Shown here in pieces: positions 13,402 through 17,343 of a stretch of DNA of 17,343 nt. Both the position numbers and the translations under genes were made by a program. The stretch is taken from contig JABMDH010000083.1 of the NCBI GenBank assembly GCA_015904075.1, forward strand, positions 3,392-20,734, written 5' to 3'. This DNA comes from Nitrospira sp. GTDB lineage: Bacteria; Nitrospirota; Nitrospiria; Nitrospirales; Nitrospiraceae. Positions within the stretch are counted from its first letter, which is position 1, and every line of letters begins with the position of its first letter. The notes under the pieces were generated by a model that ran no database searches, was not told the DNA's origin, and worked only from the letters and a program-made list of their open reading frames with translations.

Positions 13402-15192
13402 CTATGGAGTCGTCACCTGCAGGCTGAGCTTACCGGTGGCGGGCGCCATTGGACTGACCGTGATCGTATAGAGATCCGGTGTGAGCAGTGTCACAGGAGG
13501 CAATGCAAAGCCCGCCTCCGATCTCGTCACCTCTGTCTGCAAGATGCCGCTTCGGGTATAGAGGCTCACCGTTAAACCGCTAAACGTATTGCCCGAAACC
13601 TTCACCGTGACCTGTTGATTCCCAGGTCCGGCCAGCGTATAGCGGGCATTCTGGCCTGGTCGGCTGATGGTCACCGGAGTGGGAGCGGTATTGATCGTCA
13701 CGGAACCCGCGACTTCCGTCGACGGGGTCACGGTAATGGTCCCGGTGTGGTTACTCGTGGGATCAACCACAATGGTATAGGTACCGGTGGCCGGCAAGGG
13801 GCTCGATGCTTTCAACCCTCCACCGCCCCTGCCTACGCTGGTCGAGGCTAAGACCGTCCCATCCTGGTTAAGGAGTGTGATCGTGCTCGAGGTGACTGTG
13901 ACAGACGAAAACCCGAAATTCACCCATTGTCCGGCGGCACCGCTAAACGTATAGCGCGCCGTGCTGCCCGGCTTGGCAAAATTGATGGACGTCGGGGGGC
14001 CGTCCAATGAGACGGTGCCAACGAGCGGGGACGTGAGTGTCAACGCCATACTACCCGTGTTGTAACCGACCGGATCGACCGCGATCGTGTAGGCTCCCGA
14101 TGCGGGCAACATCGTCGCCGGATCAAGACTGCCGCCGCTGGGGCCGACCGTCGTCGAAACCAAGGTGGTGCCATCAGGATTCAGCATCGACACGACGCTC
14201 GAAGCCGTTGTGACCGAGGTTAATCCGAGATTCACCCATTGTCCGGCTGTGCCGTTGAACGTATAGCGGGCCCGCTGGCCTGGCACGGTCAACGTCGACG
14301 TCACAGGTGCTTCGTTGATCATGATGGTGCCGGAAATATCCGGGGTGTTGTAGAGCGCGAGCGTGGCATGCCCCAGATCGATATGTCCTGGATCGATCAG
14401 CACGGCATAGGTTCCGGTTGTTGGAAGCACCTGCGTGTCGATCACCGCACCCTGTGATCCGAACGAAGTCGGTGTACCCAGAAGGCCTCCATCCGGCTTC
14501 AGAATGGAGAGATACCCGCTTTCGACTGAGACTCCGCTCAACTGCAGACTCACCGTCTGGCCGGTGGTGCCGGCAAAAGTATACCGGGCATTCTGCCCGA
14601 ACCGTCCAAAGGCAATCGGCACCGCAGCGCCTTGAGGGGTAATGTCGCCCGTCAATTCCGTCGACACGGTGACAGTGACATCGCCGGTATAGTTTTCACC
14701 TGGACTGAGCACGATCATATAGGTGCCGGACGACGGGAGTGCCGGCAAATCAAGGCTGCCGCCCTTGGGTGAGAATGATGCAGACTTCGTGGCCATGGCA
14801 TCAGCAGCCGGCTTATAGGCTGTCCAATAGTAGTGCGTTACGGGAGAGGCGACAATGGCCATGACCTCGCCGTCCGGCCGATACACCGATGCACGCCCCT
14901 GCGTCAGTGTTGCGCCGCTGAAGCCGATGTTAATCCGCTGACCGGCCACACCGTCAAATGCTATCACGCCATTCTTTTTAGGAGTCTTAATCGATGCGGT
15001 AACGGAGGGACCATCTACGGTGATGCGGCCTGTATATTCGACACTCGCTGCTACGATACCAGGGGGTGGAGTAATATCGCCGGCATAACTGATGTCTGCG
15101 ACGATACTGGGGAGGAGTCCTGCACACACAATCCCGAGCGCTGCTGTTGCTGCTCGCGCCCGGCACTTCACCCTCTGCCACAAGCTGCGCAT
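13402..15192 (-). CDS. Secreted protein of five PPC-like beta-sandwich repeats
   Basis: This 596-aa protein has a long signal peptide (cleavage probable at SYA-GD, residue 37) and then five repeats of about 105-125 residues beginning near 52, 179, 285, 389 and 493. Each repeat has the form [x]-G-x-[ITV] ... PG-x-x-ARYTF-x-G-x-x-GQ-x-V ... L-x-P-DG ... LP-x-x-GTY-x-[IV]-x-[VI]-x-P ... TG. This resembles the PPC (bacterial pre-peptidase C-terminal) fold, a beta-sandwich found in exported proteins. The first repeat carries an insertion with an aromatic-rich YYWTAY stretch. No catalytic domain, membrane anchor or sorting signal is visible, so it is probably structural or adhesive. The ATG at 15192 has AGGAGA at good spacing and starts the signal peptide. 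The gene is monocistronic, with its own terminator. Confidence 0.85.
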   Translation of the reverse strand: MRSLWQRVKCRARAATAALGIVCAGLLPSIVADISYAGDITPPPGIVAASVEYTGRITVDGPSVTASIKTPKKNGVIAFDGVAGQRINIGFSGATLTQGRASVYRPDGEVMAIVASPVTHYYWTAYKPAADAMATKSASFSPKGGSLDLPALPSSGTYMIVLSPGENYTGDVTVTVSTELTGDITPQGAAVPIAFGRFGQNARYTFAGTTGQTVSLQLSGVSVESGYLSILKPDGGLLGTPTSFGSQGAVIDTQVLPTTGTYAVLIDPGHIDLGHATLALYNTPDISGTIMINEAPVTSTLTVPGQRARYTFNGTAGQWVNLGLTSVTTASSVVSMLNPDGTTLVSTTVGPSGGSLDPATMLPASGAYTIAVDPVGYNTGSMALTLTSPLVGTVSLDGPPTSINFAKPGSTARYTFSGAAGQWVNFGFSSVTVTSSTITLLNQDGTVLASTSVGRGGGGLKASSPLPATGTYTIVVDPTSNHTGTITVTPSTEVAGSVTINTAPTPVTISRPGQNARYTLAGPGNQQVTVKVSGNTFSGLTVSLYTRSGILQTEVTRSEAGFALPPVTLLTPDLYTITVSPMAPATGKLSLQVTTP

Positions 15193-15498
15193 AGTCGCTC
15201 TCCTATTCGTTAAGCATGATATCCACCGGTTCCCTACACCACACGCTGGCGTGCCCACTGACATGGGTACACGTCCTCACGCGGATCTGTACGGGCGACT
15301 CTATACGCTTTTTTGGTGCGAGACGCAATCCCTGAATGTTTGTGAGGGGGACCAGATTGCTCCCCTCATTGGAGGGAGTACCGACTCGAAATGCATCAGG
15401 ACATGCTGCCTAGATATGCACAAGTGTCTGCAAAAGCAGGAAGATCCTGTAGGCGACAACACACGATGAATAGGAATCTGCAGCCGTTCCGTAGCGCT
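15193..15498. other. Intergenic region upstream of the PPC-repeat gene
   Basis: This stretch of about 300 bases should hold the promoter and leader of the PPC-repeat gene, on the minus strand. I looked for -35/-10 pairs, a sigma54 GG-N10-GC site, riboswitch-like folds and short genes, and found nothing I would defend. Confidence 0.4.
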
Positions 15499-15538
15499 AA
15501 AAAAAAGAGGGTAGGAAGTTGCCTTCCCACCCTCTTTT
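15494..15538 (-). terminator. Rho-independent terminator of the cytochrome c gene
   Basis: A 16-bp stem with one G-U pair (arms 15503-15518 and 15523-15538, minus-strand core AAAAGAGGGTGGGAAG) has a 4-nt loop and is followed on the minus strand by a run of T residues. It starts 21 nt after the stop of the cytochrome gene. Its first 12 stem bases match the terminator at 13313-13346. Confidence 0.9.
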
Positions 15539-15559
15539 ACAGCCACAGGGCTGAATCGA

Positions 15560-16006
15560 TTACTCGCCCTTGCAGAAGCTCCGCTCGTAGTTGATGATGT
15601 GCCAGGCTTCTTCTTCCGTCACCGCAGCCGGAATCAAGGACACCATACCGGTGCCCGGGCTGCCGTTCTTGATGACCCACATCAACTCACCGTCTTTCCG
15701 CTTCTTGTGGAATTTGCAGTTGGTGAAATCACGCGGGCTCGGATTCAGCATGGCGCCGGCAGGACCATTGCCCTTGCCTTCCTTGCCATGGCAATTGAAG
15801 CAAGTGCCCTTGCCTTCGTAGTAGGCCTTTCCCTTGGCGATGCTATCCGCGGTTGCCTCGATAGGATTCTTCACGGCCTTTGCGTCAGCCATCTGTTCAG
15901 CCGGAACACGCGGCTTGGTCGGATCTCTTTCTTCCGCTCCGACGATTGAGACCGACAACAGCATCAGCGCTGCACTGACTCCCACAAACTTAGACAGATA
16001 CCCCAT
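15560..16006 (-). CDS. Monohaem class I cytochrome c, periplasmic
   Basis: This 148-aa exported electron carrier has a signal peptide of about 24 residues (cleavage near VGA-EE), then a spacer, then a single cytochrome c domain: CFNCH haem attachment with HGKEGKGNGPAG after it, and a Met ligand candidate in GTGMVSLIP. The C-terminal helix ITEEEAWHIINYERSF-like stretch is typical of class I. Three further Cys/His sites (NCKFH and the final FCKGE) lie outside the haem motif; the pair Cys-Cys could form a disulfide. The frame opens at a GTG (16009), but the ATG at 16006 is seven bases after GGAGG and is preferred. It has its own promoter and terminator. The donor and acceptor are not encoded nearby. 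Confidence 0.92.
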   Translation of the reverse strand: MGYLSKFVGVSAALMLLSVSIVGAEERDPTKPRVPAEQMADAKAVKNPIEATADSIAKGKAYYEGKGTCFNCHGKEGKGNGPAGAMLNPSPRDFTNCKFHKKRKDGELMWVIKNGSPGTGMVSLIPAAVTEEEAWHIINYERSFCKGE

Positions 16007-16046
16007 CACTTATCCTCCTTTATGTTGAACCCACCGCACATGACTT

Positions 16047-16059
16047 CGGCATAATGCCG
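16047..16059. repeat. Short perfect inverted repeat in the leader of the cytochrome gene
   Basis: CGGCAT and ATGCCG flank one central base, about 40 nt before the start codon and downstream of the promoter. It could be a small operator. As RNA it would make only a weak hairpin with a tiny loop. Chance occurrence is possible. Confidence 0.3.
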
Positions 16060-16103
16060 CTGGCTGAATGATTCGTCTCGTAAAAATCAGGCAAAACGGA
16101 CGG

Positions 16104-16133
16104 ACTATACCAACGCCTTTTAATTCCTGTCAA
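16104..16133 (-). promoter_or_regulatory. Sigma70-type promoter of the cytochrome c gene
   Basis: On the minus strand, a consensus TTGACA (16133-16128) is followed after 18 bases by TATAGT (16109-16104), one mismatch from consensus. This predicts a leader of about 90 nt before the ATG at 16006. It is the best promoter match in the window and suggests strong expression. Confidence 0.75.
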
Positions 16134-16403
16134 GAAATCGTCCTCCGTCATTTTTCAATCCATCCTTCCACTCGGTCATAAGGAAGATCAAACGTCGTGC
16201 CAGCGTCTGCAGAATAAGATTCGTGGCAATCCAATCACTTACAAACAGGGTACCACACACGGCTTCACTTCCGTGACACCTTTGCGCCTCAGTCCTATCC
16301 TCCATGCCTCATGGTTCGAGGCAAATCACCGTGACGACCGGAAAAGGCTTGGGGATAATCGGAAGGAAGAGAGAAACACGAACTCCTGGCACGATGAGCC
16401 ACG
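16134..16403. other. Intergenic region between the RodZ-like gene and the cytochrome promoter
   Basis: This is 270 bases downstream of the RodZ-like stop. I see no gene with a ribosome site, no strong terminator and no repeat. The open frames here lack any recognisable protein features. Confidence 0.4.
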
Positions 16404-17321
16404 TTACCGTTTAAGGAGAATTTCCCGCGCGACTTTCCCACTGGGGCCGAATGGCTTCTGCGGCTTTCCATTTAATTCAGCTTTGACCCCGCCGGCATTA
16501 CCAAGGGTCAAGACAAACTGGTCTCGCCCCTTCCATTGCGCTTTCTCACCAGGACGAAGCAGCGACTCTTGTGGGCTACCATTGTCGATTTGCACGACGA
16601 CCCAGCTCAATTCGGTCGCCTCCAAATCCAGCACCAGCTGGGTATCCGCCATCGCGCCGGCCGCTTCCAGCGAAATTCCACTCAATGGACCATCCGTCCC
16701 AACTGAAACCGCTGATACGGTTTCAGCTTCCGGTTTCGAAGCCGCAATCGGCGGCGGGGTGGGCTCAGACCGGCGAGCCTCCGGCACTGAAGTTGGTGCC
16801 GCTGCACCTATCGCGTTCGGCTTCGCCGATTCGGCAGCTGGTTCAGGCTCCTTCATCGCGGCTGCAACGGGTACCTCCTTAACCGTCTGGGTGCTCTGTT
16901 TGGGAAAGGCCGGCTCCGGCTCCGCCCGCTTCAGCACCGTCGACTGTTCCCGGCTCAAAAGGAAAATCAATGTCAGGACGGCAATGCCGATCGCAACGGC
17001 CACCGCTTTTCGATTGGACTGGCGCTTGCGTTCCTCTTCGGCCTGACGGACTTTCAGCCGTTCCCGTTCATCCTGCTTCTCATAAAAGGTGCCGGCAGAC
17101 TTGGCAAACCGCTGGATCGCATCTTCCTCATCCAATCCAAGCGACCGCGCGTACGAACGGACGAATCCACGGGCAAACACCTGATCGGGCAGTTTGGAGA
17201 AATTGCCGTCCTCGAGCGCCTTGACGAAGTCGGACCGGATCCGTGTCTTCGACGACACCTCATCGACGGTCAACCCCTTGGTCTCCCGGACTTGTTTGAA
17301 AAATTCTCCGATCGATTCCAT
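16404..17321 (-). CDS. RodZ-like cytoskeletal/cell-shape protein (HTH, TM, DUF4115)
   Basis: This 305-aa bitopic membrane protein has the RodZ layout. A cytoplasmic Xre-like helix-turn-helix (HTH_25) spans about residues 1-75: IGEFFKQVRETKGLTVDEVSSKT is followed by FVKALEDGNFSKLPDQVFARGFVRSYAR, the RodZ signature. Then come a basic, charged juxtamembrane stretch, one membrane helix (about 105-122), a Pro/Ala/Glu-rich periplasmic linker (130-220) and a C-terminal beta domain (about 225-305, DUF4115: LVLDLEATELSWVVVQID). In the family, the HTH binds MreB and links it to the elongasome. The ATG at 17321 has AAGGG upstream. The upstream neighbour is outside the window. Confidence 0.9.
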   Translation of the reverse strand: MESIGEFFKQVRETKGLTVDEVSSKTRIRSDFVKALEDGNFSKLPDQVFARGFVRSYARSLGLDEEDAIQRFAKSAGTFYEKQDERERLKVRQAEEERKRQSNRKAVAVAIGIAVLTLIFLLSREQSTVLKRAEPEPAFPKQSTQTVKEVPVAAAMKEPEPAAESAKPNAIGAAAPTSVPEARRSEPTPPPIAASKPEAETVSAVSVGTDGPLSGISLEAAGAMADTQLVLDLEATELSWVVVQIDNGSPQESLLRPGEKAQWKGRDQFVLTLGNAGGVKAELNGKPQKPFGPSGKVAREILLKR

Positions 17322-17343
17322 AACGCCCTTACTATTTCAACTG

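Noticed and set aside
1..17343. CRISPR array, tRNA, rRNA or phage genes
   Set aside because: No regularly spaced direct repeats, no tRNA-like cloverleaf with a TTCGA arm, no rRNA segments and no phage structural or integrase frames were seen by eye on either strand.

Overview
The window is a GC-rich bacterial chromosomal segment. Gene content suggests a Nitrospira-like organism (phylum Nitrospirota): c-type cytochromes beside molybdenum-cofactor and Tat genes, a response-regulator domain with an unusual loop, a glycine-rich RRM protein, and a caspase-like lipoprotein. No rRNA or marker gene is present, so this assignment is an inference from gene content.

Layout. The left edge (3-377, +) holds the end of a receiver-domain protein, convergent with a 2OG-Fe(II) oxygenase (451-1125, -). 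Next come an RRM RNA-binding protein with its own terminator (1280-1654, -) and a long, tightly packed minus-strand block from 9759 down to 1877. In transcription order the block reads HtrA/DegP protease, TatC, Mrp/Nbp35-type ATPase, MoeA, a MobB-like protein without its P-loop, a six-haem NapC/NirT-like cytochrome, an ABC ATPase, a small membrane protein with a Cys/His/Gly tail, and an ABC-2 permease. Most junctions are overlapping or under 45 nt, so they probably form one or two operons. A coherent reading is envelope maturation of a molybdenum/Fe-S redox enzyme: cofactor insertion by MoeA, Fe-S delivery by Mrp, folded export by Tat, periplasmic quality control by HtrA, and electron transfer by the cytochrome. 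The ABC exporter's role is unknown.

Divergent from htrA is a 623-aa lipoprotein (10053-11924, +). It has an unrecognised N-terminal domain, a CARDB-like beta-sandwich and a caspase-like domain that has lost both catalytic residues. Downstream lies a decayed tandem paralogue (12299-13227, +) with an internal deletion, a nonsense codon, a frameshift and a truncated end. Between the two copies is a roughly 170-nt element with imperfect terminal inverted repeats (12056-12227), which looks like a dispersed MITE-like repeat.

The right third, all on the minus strand, carries a secreted protein of five PPC-like beta repeats, a monohaem cytochrome c with a clear sigma70 promoter, and a RodZ-like protein. 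The first two end in strong terminators with almost the same stem sequence.

The most notable items are the pseudo-caspase pair, the inverted-repeat element between its copies, and the P-loop-less MobB within an otherwise intact cofactor operon.
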